Source of the DNA: Paenibacillus pini JCM 16418
GTDB lineage: Bacteria > Bacillota > Bacilli > Paenibacillales > Paenibacillaceae
DNA length: 64,000 bases
Direction of reading: 5' to 3'
Assembly: GCF_000576305.1 (NCBI RefSeq)
Contig: NZ_BAVZ01000002.1
Span: forward strand, 1 to 64,000
Shown: positions 39,860-50,382 of the stretch, in pieces
Layout of the letters: every line of letters begins with the position of its first letter
Numbering within the stretch: position 1 is the stretch's first letter
Program-made: the position numbers and the translations under genes
Notes under the pieces: model-generated
Database searches by the model: none
Told to the model about the DNA's origin: nothing
The model's input: only the letters and a program-made list of their open reading frames with translations

Positions 39860-40819
39860 ATGACACTCATTCAATCTTTTACCGAAGGTCAGGAAATCGT
39901 TGGATTCTATATGCTAAAGTCGGCGATTTTTAAACAGACCAATGCGACACCACCTAAACAATATTTTGATATGATTTTGTCTGATACAAGTGGGGAGATT
40001 ACGTCTAAGTTCTGGGAAGCTACTACGGCGGATAAGGAAACATTCTTCGCACCAATGTTAGTTAAAGTACGTGGTCTCGTGCAAATGTACCGAGATAAAC
40101 CTCAGTTCAAAATTAACCAAATACGTCCTGCTACGGATGAGGATGGTTATAATATCGCTGATTTTGTGCGTTCGGCTCCTGTTCAACCCGTGGATTTGCT
40201 CTATACGATTAAACAGGCCGTGGTTAGTATTGATGATGATGAATTACAGCTTATTGTGAATCATTGTATTGAAAAAGTGGGCGACAAGCTCATGCATTAT
40301 CCAGCGGCCAAATCAATGCATCATGCCTTCTATGCAGGGCTTTCCTATCATATGGTACGGATGCTCGAATTAGCAGAGTTTATCTGTGTTCAGCGCCCAT
40401 TCTTGAACCGAAATTTATTAATTGCTGGTATCGTATTGCATGATATTGCAAAGACGGAAGAAATGAATGCTGAACTTGGCATCGTGTCCGATTACAGCTT
40501 CTTAGGCAAAATGATTGGACATATTTCACTGGCATCCAATTGGATTACAGAGGCCGCTGTTCTAAATGGCATGGATGTTAACTCTGAGAAAATCGTATTA
40601 TTACAGCATCTCATTCTCTCTCATCATAATTTGGGTGAGTGGGGTAGTCCTGTACAACCGCAGATTCCAGAAGCAGTTGCGCTTCATCTGATCGATACTT
40701 TGGATGCTAAATTGCAGGCCGCAGAAGATGCAGTCGGAACAATGCTGGCAAGTGAACAGTGGAGTCCACCAGTTCGTTCGTTGGAGAACAAAGCTTTTTA
40801 TAAGGCAAGTAAAGAGTAG
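39860..40819 (+). CDS. yhaM: YhaM, 3'-5' exoribonuclease
   Basis: 319 aa. N-terminal OB fold (about 10-95, FKQTNATPPKQYFDMILSDTSG) and HD domain with metal ligands in HHAFYAGLSYH and VLHDIAKTEE. Trims RNA and ssDNA 3' ends. AGGAGG upstream. Length matches B. subtilis YhaM (314 aa). Confidence 0.93.
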   Translation: MTLIQSFTEGQEIVGFYMLKSAIFKQTNATPPKQYFDMILSDTSGEITSKFWEATTADKETFFAPMLVKVRGLVQMYRDKPQFKINQIRPATDEDGYNIADFVRSAPVQPVDLLYTIKQAVVSIDDDELQLIVNHCIEKVGDKLMHYPAAKSMHHAFYAGLSYHMVRMLELAEFICVQRPFLNRNLLIAGIVLHDIAKTEEMNAELGIVSDYSFLGKMIGHISLASNWITEAAVLNGMDVNSEKIVLLQHLILSHHNLGEWGSPVQPQIPEAVALHLIDTLDAKLQAAEDAVGTMLASEQWSPPVRSLENKAFYKASKE

Positions 40820-40846
40820 ACGGAATATTTATTATTATTATGTCGA

Positions 40847-40877
40847 GAAAGACCAGCAGATCATGCTGGTCTTTTTC
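40847..40877. terminator. Bidirectional terminator
   Basis: AAAGACCAGCA GATCA TGCTGGTCTTT followed by TT; A-rich on the other side. Between yhaM and the small minus-strand gene. Confidence 0.82.
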
Positions 40878-40878
40878 T

Positions 40879-41001
40879 CTAAGGAGCAAACGAAACGTAT
40901 TTAATAATATATCTGACCACGAAAAATGCGGCGACAAAGAACGAGGCTGCGCCGAGCATACTGTATATTAATAGTTTGTCAGCTAGACCCAGTTTCTTCA
41001 T
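40879..41001 (-). CDS. Small membrane protein, 40 aa
   Basis: Start at 41001 is set by AAGGAG with a 9-base spacer; the longer reading upstream has no site. Product MKKLGLADKLLIYSMLGAA... has one long hydrophobic helix (about 9-33) with a short positively charged tail. No family recognised; the perfect ribosome site and following terminator support it. Confidence 0.6.
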   Translation of the reverse strand: MKKLGLADKLLIYSMLGAASFFVAAFFVVRYIIKYVSFAP

Positions 41002-41186
41002 AAGAGTCAACTCCTTATAAATGGATAGGATTATTATACAATAAATTACAATATTTGGGTCATTAAAATAAAAAAGACTTACCTTTATATCAAGTGTTAA
41101 TGGCACATGGGGGGATTGAGTTGGTAATGGTGAATAAGCATCTGTTGTGATATACTGGGTATCCTTTGCCAAAACAATGGTATCGC

Positions 41187-41282
41187 TTACGAAGTAAGTT
41201 TTACTTCGCAAAACTTAAGTATCGCTTACGGAGTAAGTATCGCTTACGAAGTGAGTTTTGCTCCGCAAAACTTTTAGGAGGT
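41187..41282 (+). repeat. Hairpin repeat units ending in the helD ribosome binding site
   Basis: Full unit at 41187-41225, half unit at 41226-41243, full unit at 41244-41282. The last unit has GTTTTGC TCC GCAAAAC where the apt copy has GTTTTAC TTC GTAAAAC, so the stem is kept by a paired A-T to G-C change. It ends in CTTTTAGGAGGT, the ribosome site of helD. Confidence 0.85.
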
Positions 41283-41290
41283 AACTGAAA

Positions 41291-43458
41291 TTGGACAATG
41301 ATTTTCAAAGTGCCTATCAAGAGGAAGAACGTAGGCTAAATGACACGATTACCGAGATTGATCGGCAGCTAAGTAGGCTGCGAGAAATTGACGTATACAC
41401 GGGGCATGATTTTACGGAACAAGTTTTAGAAGCAAGTCGAGAAGAGAAACGTCAGGCACTTGCAAAAAGCTTTACTGAGCCTTACTTTGGACGTTTAGAT
41501 TTTCAGGAACGAAGCAAAGCAGAACGTAGTCCTCTCTATATCGGTAAAATCGGTGTAGATCATGCAGAGGTGGGCGACCAGCCAATGGTCATTGATTGGC
41601 GGGCCCCAGTAGCAAGTCTATTCTACTCGTTTACAGGTGGAGACGATGCTGCTGAATACGAAGCTCCTGAAGGAATTATTGAAGGCTTAGTTTACCTGAA
41701 GCGAAACGTAGTCATCCGTAAACAAATTTTGGAGCGGGTGTCGGATACGTATAATCGCGAAAGTGATCAGCCTGCGGTTTCGGATGAATTTCTCGTATAT
41801 CGTTTGGGAGAGAACAAAGATAACAAGCTTCGGGATATTGTGTCGACGATTCAGGCCGAACAAGATAAAATTATCCGCGCTGCCAAGAATACGGCACTCA
41901 TTATTCAAGGGGTAGCGGGAAGTGGTAAAACCACTGTGGCGCTTCATCGACTTGCATATCTTTTGTATCAATATAAGGAGCAGGTTACTGCTGAAAAAAT
42001 GATTATTTTTGCACCCAACCATATGTTTCTTGATTATATATCGGATGTACTTCCTGAACTTGGTGTCGGGGACATCCAACAAAGCACGTTTGCGGACTGG
42101 GCACTGAATGTGCTTGAGCTAGAACTTGCACTCGGCGATACAACGGATAAATTAAATTATTGGTTTGAAGCAGAGGGCGGAACCCCTGAACTGAGCGACG
42201 ATACATCTGATAGGTTCAAAGGCTCGGTCAAGTTTATGCAGTTGATTCAGCAGATTGTGACATCAATGGAATCTACATCTGTGCCTTCGGGAGATTTTAT
42301 TCCATGGGAGGGAGCATTATTGCCAGAGGCTTCCATTCTTCAATGGTTTAATGAAGAGTATAAGCCATATCCACTAGCGAAACGCAAAGAACGAGTCATG
42401 GCAAGGATTCACCGCTGGGTAGAGATGGAACTGAAGAAATCTCCATCTACTGCTACGCTCAAGGATCGGAAAAAGAAAGCAGCAACTCGTGAAAAAGCCT
42501 ATGCTGGCAAATGGCCGAAATACGAACCGCTGACTCTATATAAACAAATTTTTCAGGCGGTGAAAGCCCCCTAGATTGGTCTAATGAATTAACTGAAACC
42601 ATACCAACGGGTGTATTAAAAACAACTAAGGCGCAATTAAAGAAGGGAATTATCCGCGAGGAAGACCTTCCTGCCCTCTTATATATTCACTACTTACTCA
42701 ATGATATATCCAGTGAACAGCGGTTCGATCATATTGTTATTGATGAAGCACAGGATTTTTCACCGTTTCAGGTATCGGTGCTCGATCTATTTGTTCGTGG
42801 ACATTCTTTCACCATTTTAGGTGATTTGTCTCAAGGGATTCATGCGTATAAAGGTGTGCATGCTTGGGAGGAAATGAGCTCACTCTTTACTCCCGAACAT
42901 ACGGCATACTTTGCCTTAACGCGAAGCTATCGCTCGACGATGGAAATCATCGAATTTGCCAATGGTATCCTGCAAAAAGGAGTACAGAGTGAACTGCTAG
43001 CAGTACCCGTATTCCGCAGTGGGAACCCGGTTCGCATGATTGCGTATGGAGAGGGTGAAGATGCCCGCATGCGGGATCTAATGGAGGGAATGCGGAGACT
43101 TACGGGTGGAGAATACAGAACTGTAGCTATTCTTACAAGAACACTTCATGATGCCAAAATAATCTTTGAGCAGCTACAGCCGTCTATGCCTGATTTACAT
43201 CTGATTGATGGTGGCAAAAAGGCCTATGAAGGTGGGCTCTCCGTTCTTCCGGTCTATCTTTCTAAAGGATTAGAGTTTGACGCGGTTATTGTGGCCGATG
43301 CAGATCTGGGACACTACGGGGACAAGGCTTGGGACGCCAGGCTGATGTATGTCGGTTGTACGCGTGCGCTGCATGAACTGTGGATTATGCACCATGAGCC
43401 GGTACCGGAATATCTCTTGCATTCGCAACAGGATATCGTAGTTAGTGGTTGGAAGTAG
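41291..43458 (+). pseudogene. helD: helD, HelD-like UvrD/Rep-type helicase (one-base frameshift)
   Basis: Superfamily 1 ATPase of the HelD group, which recycles stalled RNA polymerase. TTG start at 41291, 9 bases after AGGAGGT. N-terminal coiled coil (DTITEIDRQLSRL), then YIGKIGVDHAEVGDQPMVIDWRAPVASLFY, Walker A GVAGSGKTTVALHRLAYLL, and after the break IVIDEAQDFSPFQ (Walker B), RSYRSTMEI and YVGCTRALHELWI. The frame is lost at the C-run 42567-42571 (five C; six give KAPLDWSNELTE). Corrected length is 722 aa. Sequencing deletion likely. Confidence 0.9.
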
Positions 43459-43467
43459 TTTTAGTCA

Positions 43468-43503
43468 AGGGATTGCCCCGGAGGAGGGGCAATCCCTTTT
43501 TTT
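43468..43503. terminator. Terminator after helD
   Basis: AAGGGATTGCCCC / GGGGCAATCCCTT stem with a 6-base loop and seven T; A-poor on the other strand, but it may also stop the convergent DUF1648 gene. Confidence 0.88.
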
Positions 43504-43542
43504 GGCTACCAGCGGTATAAAGATAGGATACGCCGGTGAGTA

Positions 43543-44649
43543 TTAATTTCTAAGCCTTTTTACCCACACCACAACTAACAGTACAATAATTCCGAGCCCA
43601 ATCAGCCAGCTTACGGGGTGACCGAAATTTAATCCCCAGCCGACTCCGACCCTTTTCTCGACGATTAGGTTTGGATCCTGGCGATTGAAATAAATCATAC
43701 CTAATAGCCATTTATCATCATCATGGACAGGTCTGTCATTGGAGAAATCGGCAGATTGCTCCAAGCGGCTTCCGCCCTGACCAGCCCAGAATGTTAAGGT
43801 GAAGGCGTATAGGATGATAAGGGCTATTATGATTAGGATAATGGGGATAGCGAAATTGATGTTAAGATGAGATATCATGTTTAGCTGCACGACGGATAAC
43901 AGGATAACTATTAAGAAGCTTGCTGTAATCATAAAATATGACCAAGCACGGCGGAAAGTTACGTCTTGTCTGATGGAACGGTTCGGATTAGTGGGTTGAA
44001 TCTGCTGCTTCACTCTGCGAATACTCCAATTCTCAAATATGAACAAAAGTGTTATGAACACTTGAATTATCGTAGGCATAAATACAGAACTATAAGATTT
44101 AGCTGCAAAGCGGTCTACGTTCCAACTGCTGTTGAAATGAATCGGGATCTGATCAGGAATTAGATCGTAGTTGCGTAGCACAGTTACAATACTAACAACA
44201 ATAATGAAAGCATGAATGAGGAACCAAGTACTAGACAAGCCAATGTTTCTTTTCCGAAATTCTGTGTCCATTGCTATGATCGATGGTTCCGGAGCAATAG
44301 GCAGATTAAGTAGTAAGCTTCTCATTTTGAAATGATAGCTAATGTTTATGAATAGAGAGAGCACGACCATGGCGAGTGAATAAGTGACAATGATCCAGCT
44401 TTGTTGCTTGGAAAGTTCATCACCGTATATTAGGCAGATAATACAAACAATGAATAGAATGGTATGCAAGGTAGCACTAGCTCTAGCATATGACTTCCGC
44501 ATACGGCGCAGAGGCTCACTGTGGAATTGTACAGCGCTGACGGTGACCCCAAAACTAATCGTCTCTCTTGTTAAATAAGGCATGCTTACCATGAGTACAA
44601 TGGTAGGTACAAATACAAAGATCATTACTATAACAGGCATTATCGTCAT
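43543..44649 (-). CDS. DUF1648 membrane protein with C-terminal DUF5808
   Basis: 368 aa with about nine membrane segments. A DUF1648-like stretch (YDLIPDQIPIHFNSSWNVDRF) in the middle and DUF5808 near the end (DDDKWLLGMIYFNRQDPNLIVEKRVGVGWGLNF). Related proteins include SdpI-like immunity proteins, but immunity is not shown here. AGGAGG 7-8 bases before ATG 44649. No linked regulator gene. Confidence 0.8.
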   Translation of the reverse strand: MTIMPVIVMIFVFVPTIVLMVSMPYLTRETISFGVTVSAVQFHSEPLRRMRKSYARASATLHTILFIVCIICLIYGDELSKQQSWIIVTYSLAMVVLSLFINISYHFKMRSLLLNLPIAPEPSIIAMDTEFRKRNIGLSSTWFLIHAFIIVVSIVTVLRNYDLIPDQIPIHFNSSWNVDRFAAKSYSSVFMPTIIQVFITLLFIFENWSIRRVKQQIQPTNPNRSIRQDVTFRRAWSYFMITASFLIVILLSVVQLNMISHLNINFAIPIILIIIALIILYAFTLTFWAGQGGSRLEQSADFSNDRPVHDDDKWLLGMIYFNRQDPNLIVEKRVGVGWGLNFGHPVSWLIGLGIIVLLVVVWVKRLRN

Positions 44650-44966
44650 ATCATTCGCCTCCTCTTATACATAAGTGTGTATTCGAAAACTCTATAACCC
44701 CTATAATTATTGGCAATTCATCACTATGCCTTTTGCTTATAATTATCCTAAAAACTTAGGATAGGTGCTAGACTTGAATATAAATTTAATTATAATTGAT
44801 TTTAGTGACGATAAGGGTTAAATTAACAAGTTATCCAGATTTTTTTGCTGTGCTGTGCTACTCATCTCACAACTAAATTATGGCGAGTACATCAAGCTTG
44901 GTAAAGAATATGTATACCTGTTCTTTCACTTGTTGTTGCACTCAGAATATGAGTTAATAAGATTGT

Positions 44967-45082
44967 CGGACGGCCGACGATTCTTATCGAAAGGAGGCTG
45001 ATGCAATTTTGATCACACAATACGAGGTGGTCTCCGCATAAGCGGAGCTCAGACGTAAAGGGAGGCCTAGAGAGGCCTCCCT
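44967..45082 (+). other. Intergenic region with possible holin-like toxin remnant and hairpins
   Basis: 44650-45133 has no full gene. At 44991 AAAGGAGG is followed by a TTG reading MITQYEVVSA and then a stop; this resembles the start of small holin-like type I toxins (M..YEVL.LM), whose hydrophobic part would be missing. Two hairpins follow: CTCCGC ATAA GCGGAG (45032-45047) and a perfect 10-bp stem AGGGAGGCCT AGAG AGGCCTCCCT (45059-45082) without a T-run. The toxin reading is an inference from ten residues only. Confidence 0.3.
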
Positions 45083-45133
45083 AATCATCGTTTAACAATA
45101 GATTGTTAATATTCGAAAGGAGGGGACAACAGC

Positions 45134-45235
45134 ATGTTCAAAGTAAAAAGCTGGTTCGTAATCAATCATGAACATCTGTGTAAGGAGGACATTTATCGTG
45201 AATTACAAAAATGGGAGGGAAGTTCTTCCCCCTAG
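45134..45235 (+). CDS. 33-aa leader ORF overlapping the CD3324-family gene
   Basis: ATG 45134 behind AAAGGAGGGG (8 bases). Product begins MFKVKSWFVINHEHL and ends GSSSP. Overlaps the next gene by 38 bases in another frame, and its body contains that gene's ribosome site. An 8-bp inverted repeat TTAACAAT AG ATTGTTAA (45092-45109) sits just upstream. Could be a coupling leader peptide; no family recognised. Confidence 0.45.
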   Translation: MFKVKSWFVINHEHLCKEDIYRELQKWEGSSSP

Positions 45236-45512
45236 TTTGCTGAAGGAACTTCAGAAATATATTGAGGGTGAATTGATTTATATCCCGAAGAAGAGTAATG
45301 AACGCGTCGGGTGGGGTGTAAATAGCGGAACAAGGCAAATGATCGAAACGAGGAATGAAGAGATCTTTACTCTTCACTGTCAAGGACATACGATTGAATA
45401 CCTGAAACAGGCTTTTCACTTGTCTCAGGATAGTATACGTAAGGTCATTTTTAAAAAACGAGCTGAACGCTGTGCGGATGAAGCAGATCAGAAATTTCCG
45501 GCTCGTCAATAA
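45198..45512 (+). CDS. CD3324 family protein
   Basis: 104 aa from GTG 45198, 9 bases after AAGGAGG. Family hallmarks: MNYKNGREVLPPSLLKELQKY, GELIYIPKK, GWGVNSGTRQMIETRN and a C-terminal helix-turn-helix-like HLSQDSIRKVIFKK. Cytoplasmic, probably DNA-binding; function unknown. Confidence 0.8.
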   Translation: MNYKNGREVLPPSLLKELQKYIEGELIYIPKKSNERVGWGVNSGTRQMIETRNEEIFTLHCQGHTIEYLKQAFHLSQDSIRKVIFKKRAERCADEADQKFPARQ

Positions 45513-45524
45513 GCTTGTTAAATT

Positions 45525-45578
45525 AAACCCCTGAGCAGTATATGGAGATTTCCATACTAGGCTGCTGTAGGGGTTTTT
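45525..45578 (+). terminator. Terminator after the CD3324-family gene
   Basis: AAACCCCTGAGCAG paired with CTGCTGTAGGGGTTT around an inner TATGGA/TCCATA hairpin, then TTTATTTTG. Confidence 0.8.
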
Positions 45579-45705
45579 ATTTTGTCAAACAGCAGTAATC
45601 ATAGGAACGAATGATCTCACCGGTTTGGTGTGTTATGATAGAAGGACAGCTTAATCATTAGCAGAGTGAGTGTGAAATATTTTTACTTCAAGGAAGTGAA
45701 TAGGG

Positions 45706-47012
45706 ATGGATTTATTTTCGTTCCAGCAGGAATCAAATCCGGGTATGCGTCTTCTCGCGGATCGGATGCGTCCTACTAAACTGGATGAATATATAGGACA
45801 AGAACATATTATAGGTCCGGGTAAGCTATTGCGGCGTGCAATTGAGGCGGATCAAGTAACATCGATTCTACTTTACGGTCCTCCGGGATGCGGTAAGACG
45901 ACGTTAGCACATATTATTTCACAGCAAACACAGGCGGAGTTTGTGCGATTAAATGCGGTCGAAGCATCGGTCAAAGAAGTACGTGAAGTGATTGATCGGG
46001 CACAAACCAATAAATCAATGTATGGCACGAAGACTATTTTATTTTTAGATGAGGTGCATCGCTTTAACAGTTCACGCCAGGATGCGTTGCTTCCGGCAGT
46101 TGAGAAGGGCACCATTATCTTCATTGGTGCGACGACGGAGAATCCATTCCACTATGTGAATGGAGCCTTAATGAGCCGTTCCACGTTGTTCCAATTGGAA
46201 TCTTTGACGAAGGAACATTCCATGATTGCGATGAAGCGAGCCTTAACGGATTCGGAAAAGGGTCTTGGATTTATGAAGTTGATGGCTGATGAAGAGGCAC
46301 TTCAGCATATCGCAACGATGGCTAATGGCGATATTAGACGCGCGCTGAACGCGCTTGAACTTGCAGCAATGACGACCCCGCCTGCAGACGATGGCACGGT
46401 TCACATAACGCTTGAGGTGGCAGAGGAATCGATCCGCCGACCAATTGTACGAGCGGACGAGTCGACTCAGTATGATGTATTATCGGCTTTCCATAAAAGC
46501 ATTCGCGGTTCAAGTGATGCAGCACTTTTTTGGTTTCTCTATGCAGTTGAGAAGCTAGGAATGGACCCATGGTCTTCCTCCGTCGTCTGATTGCAGCGAG
46601 CAGTGAAGACATCGGCCTAGCCAACCCACAAGCGATGGTACAGGCAGTAAGTGCGCTGGATGCCTACCGTAATAACGGCTGGCCGGAGGCAAAGCTAAAC
46701 ATTGCACAAGCGATCCTATTCGCCGTGGAAAGTCCTAAGTCGAATGCCGTGTATACGGCAATTTCACGGGCTATGACTGCGATGGAAGACATTAAATCGG
46801 CAGAGGTACCCCTACATCTACGCGATACACATTATAAAGGGGCCGTGAAGTTGGGGCATGAAGGATATAAATATCCGCATGATTTCCCTGGACATTATGT
46901 GAAACAAAATTACCTTCCGAAGGAGATTTCGCGTAGAGTATTCTATCAAGCAACGGAGCAGGGTAACGAGTCTAAGATACAATTGAACCAGCAGCGGCGA
47001 CGTGAACAATAG
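45706..47012 (+). pseudogene. rarA: rarA/yrvN, replication-associated recombination ATPase (one-base frameshift)
   Basis: AAA+ clamp-loader-like ATPase (MgsA/RarA/WRNIP1 family). RMRPTKLDEYIGQEHIIG, Walker A GPPGCGKTTLAHII, Walker B ILFLDEVHRFN, sensor IGATTENPF, then the C-terminal tetramerisation region. The frame breaks at the C-run 46566-46568: one more C turns GMDPWSSSVV-stop into GMDPMVFLRRLIAASSEDIG. Corrected length is 435 aa. Extended -10 TGTTATGAT at 45631-45639. B. subtilis has the same rarA-cymR neighbourhood. Confidence 0.92.
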
Positions 47013-47120
47013 ATATATGCAGAATAAGTCGAGAAATGTGAATAACGAATTTATATCCAATTTAAAGTATTCATGCAGGATTACATGGGAAACAAAGCGA
47101 ATGATAGAGCACATGCCAAA

Positions 47121-47152
47121 AAAGCTATCGCGTTCTTAAGAACGCGATAGCT
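47121..47152 (-). terminator. Terminator of mnmA
   Basis: Perfect 15-bp palindromic stem AGCTATCGCGTTCTT / AAGAACGCGATAGCT; on the minus strand it is followed by TTTTTTGG. Confidence 0.88.
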
Positions 47153-47168
47153 CATGGCAGTGCTTTTT

Positions 47169-48299
<1,131 letters not shown>

Positions 48300-48378
48300 T
48301 CATCACCATTTCTATATGAAATTGTGCCCATGATCGTATTTTACCATAATCGCTAGCCGTGAACATTCAGTTACAAAC

Positions 48379-48391
48379 GGACAATTTGTCC
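48379..48391. promoter_or_regulatory. Palindrome between mnmA and cymR
   Basis: GGACAATTTGTCC, a 13-base perfect palindrome, in the 253-base space between divergent starts. Possible operator; no consensus was matched. Confidence 0.35.
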
Positions 48392-48549
48392 ACTGTGGAA
48401 GAACATACCCTGTGGTTTTTTTACCAAAAGGGGGCCGGATATGTTAACATAAGCAAAGGGTAGAGATCGGAATACATAGATATGGATCCGATGAGTAACC
48501 GATAATACATCATACTAGGAAACACTATAAATTGAAAGAGGTGCCACCT

Positions 48550-48969
48550 TTGAAGATATCAACAAAAGGACGTTACGGCTTAACAATCATGATGGAGCTT
48601 GCGGCTAGATATGGGGAAGGACCAACATCGCTAAAGAGCATTGCTGAGAAAAATCAGCTTTCTGAACATTACTTGGAGCAGCTTATCGCGCCTTTGCGAA
48701 ATGCAGGTTTGGTTAAAAGTATCCGCGGTGCATACGGTGGATATATTTTGTCACGTGAAGCGGCAGAAATTACAGCAGGGGATGTGATTCGCGTATTGGA
48801 AGGACCGATCTCACCAGTGGATTTCACTGAAGAGGATGACCCTGCTAAGCGCAACCTATGGATGCGAATTCGAGACAGTATTGCAAACGTAATGGATTCT
48901 ACGACACTTGCAGATTTAATCAATTATCGTGAGCAAGGCAATGTCGATAATTATATGTTCTACATCTAG
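48550..48969 (+). CDS. cymR: CymR/Rrf2-family transcriptional regulator
   Basis: 139 aa from TTG 48550 (MKISTKGRYGLTIMMELA, the conserved start; AAAGAGGTG 7 bases upstream). Winged helix-turn-helix LKSIAEKNQLSEHYLEQLIAPLRNAGLVKSIRGAYGGY. No cluster-binding Cys, which fits CymR rather than IscR. CymR represses cysteine and sulfur genes together with CysK. It is the last core gene before the prophage. Confidence 0.88.
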   Translation: MKISTKGRYGLTIMMELAARYGEGPTSLKSIAEKNQLSEHYLEQLIAPLRNAGLVKSIRGAYGGYILSREAAEITAGDVIRVLEGPISPVDFTEEDDPAKRNLWMRIRDSIANVMDSTTLADLINYREQGNVDNYMFYI

Positions 48970-49013
48970 TTATAAATTGCTTTCAATTTTTAAAAATGCT
49001 TATGTATCAAGGG

Positions 49014-49040
49014 AAAAGGGCTCCTAAAGGGAGCCCTTAA
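49014..49040 (-). terminator. Hairpin between cymR and the prophage integrase
   Basis: AAGGGCTCC TAAA GGGAGCCCTT. On the minus strand it is followed by TTTTCCC and would end the integrase transcript; on the plus strand there is no T-run for cymR. Confidence 0.7.
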
Positions 49041-49045
49041 ACTAC

Positions 49046-49069
49046 AAAAAATCACATAAAAAATCACAT
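49046..49069. repeat. Tandem 12-bp repeat at the prophage left end
   Basis: AAAAAATCACAT twice in direct succession; the second copy covers the stop codon of the integrase. May be an arm-type integrase binding site or part of attL. Confidence 0.5.
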
Positions 49070-50278
49070 TCTCTGCAAAAAATCAAGATTTAGAATATCT
49101 TTGTAATAATTCTTGATTTTTTGATCTGCATTCTCTTGCATCTGCTCAGTGACGTGTGAATAGATGTTTAACGTGGTTTTCTCATCATCGTGTCCTACCC
49201 TAGCCATGATCGTTTTAAGATCAACACCAGCCTCTGCAAGCATGCTCACATAGGTATGGCGGAAGATATGTGGAGTGGCTTTTTTCTTTATTGATGTGTG
49301 CTTTAATATTCTTGCCATTCTGTGCCTTATGGATGCTGAATTAAAGGGATATCCATCATCATTGCCAAATATAAAACCTTTATCATGATAATCCTCGAAT
49401 AAATTCTTTTGAATTTTCTTCTTTTCCGATTGTCGTATTAAATGTTCTTTAATCATTTGCATGACAAACTCATCTATTGAATTAGTTCTTACCGATCCTT
49501 TGGTCTTCGGCGGAGTTAACTCATATTTCCTCATGTTGTCACTATCCATTGTTTTGGTGATTCTTATTCTATTTAATTCAAAGTTCAGATCCGTTTTTTT
49601 AAGTGAACACAGTTCACCTGATCTCATACCTGAAAACGCGAGTAAATAAAATATTTCTTGCTCCTGGTCTTCTCCATGCTCAATGACCGCTTTGAAAAAT
49701 TCTTCTAATTCTTGTTTATTAAGATATTTCTCCTCGATAACCGCATTTTCTATTTCCTCCACGGTCTGAAGCTTCTTGGGCATGACTACATCAATTGTAG
49801 GGTTGTCTAACCTATATTTATTTTTAATTGCATACTTAAAGATCATGTTAGCTGTGACATGTACGCCACTGATTGTGTTAGAAGAATATTTATGATCATC
49901 TAAATCATTTAATGCAGCTTGATAACTGCGATGTGTGATAGTACCTATTTTAGCTTTATTGAAGTAGTGGTTAAGGCTTTTTATTTGGACTTCTCTTTGA
50001 CGGATCGTTCTTCTTTTAACCTTACCCTTAGAATATGTTTCAAGCCATTCCTGTGCCACTTCAGCAAAGGTAAGAGCCTTCACCTTCTTAGTATTGTTAC
50101 CGTGCTTCAATAGCTCATCCAGCGCCATCTTGCAACGCTCTTCTGCCTTTTTCTGAGTGTCTGCGCGCCTTGGTATCTGAGTGCGCTTCCCGGTAACAGG
50201 ATCGGGAGGACCCTCGATAGTACATATCCACTTATATCCTTGCTTATTGTTAGCAGGTATCTTCTTAAAACTCGCCAT
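49064..50278 (-). CDS. Prophage integrase, tyrosine recombinase
   Basis: 404 aa from ATG 50278, behind AAGGTG. N-terminal arm-binding domain (about 1-50, KGYKWICTIEGPPDP), SAM-like core-binding domain (65-160, LTFAEVAQEWLETYSKG) and catalytic domain with Arg in SGMRSGELCSL, HIFRHTYVSML, GH near VGHDDEKTT and Tyr in NIYSHVTEQM. All catalytic residues are present. It should integrate and excise the prophage. Confidence 0.95.
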   Translation of the reverse strand: MASFKKIPANNKQGYKWICTIEGPPDPVTGKRTQIPRRADTQKKAEERCKMALDELLKHGNNTKKVKALTFAEVAQEWLETYSKGKVKRRTIRQREVQIKSLNHYFNKAKIGTITHRSYQAALNDLDDHKYSSNTISGVHVTANMIFKYAIKNKYRLDNPTIDVVMPKKLQTVEEIENAVIEEKYLNKQELEEFFKAVIEHGEDQEQEIFYLLAFSGMRSGELCSLKKTDLNFELNRIRITKTMDSDNMRKYELTPPKTKGSVRTNSIDEFVMQMIKEHLIRQSEKKKIQKNLFEDYHDKGFIFGNDDGYPFNSASIRHRMARILKHTSIKKKATPHIFRHTYVSMLAEAGVDLKTIMARVGHDDEKTTLNIYSHVTEQMQENADQKIKNYYKDILNLDFLQRM

Positions 50279-50382
50279 GCTGTTCACCTTCTTATGTGAA
50301 TTCCATATTTTACAACGAGATTTTTTTTTCGCTCTGCAACTACGATAAGACAATGTACATCATGATTTGCAGAGGAGAACAA

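Noticed and set aside
39127..39870. 247-codon minus-strand ORF opposite the purine permease
   Set aside because: Antisense shadow of a membrane protein gene, composition is low-complexity and no ribosome site is present.
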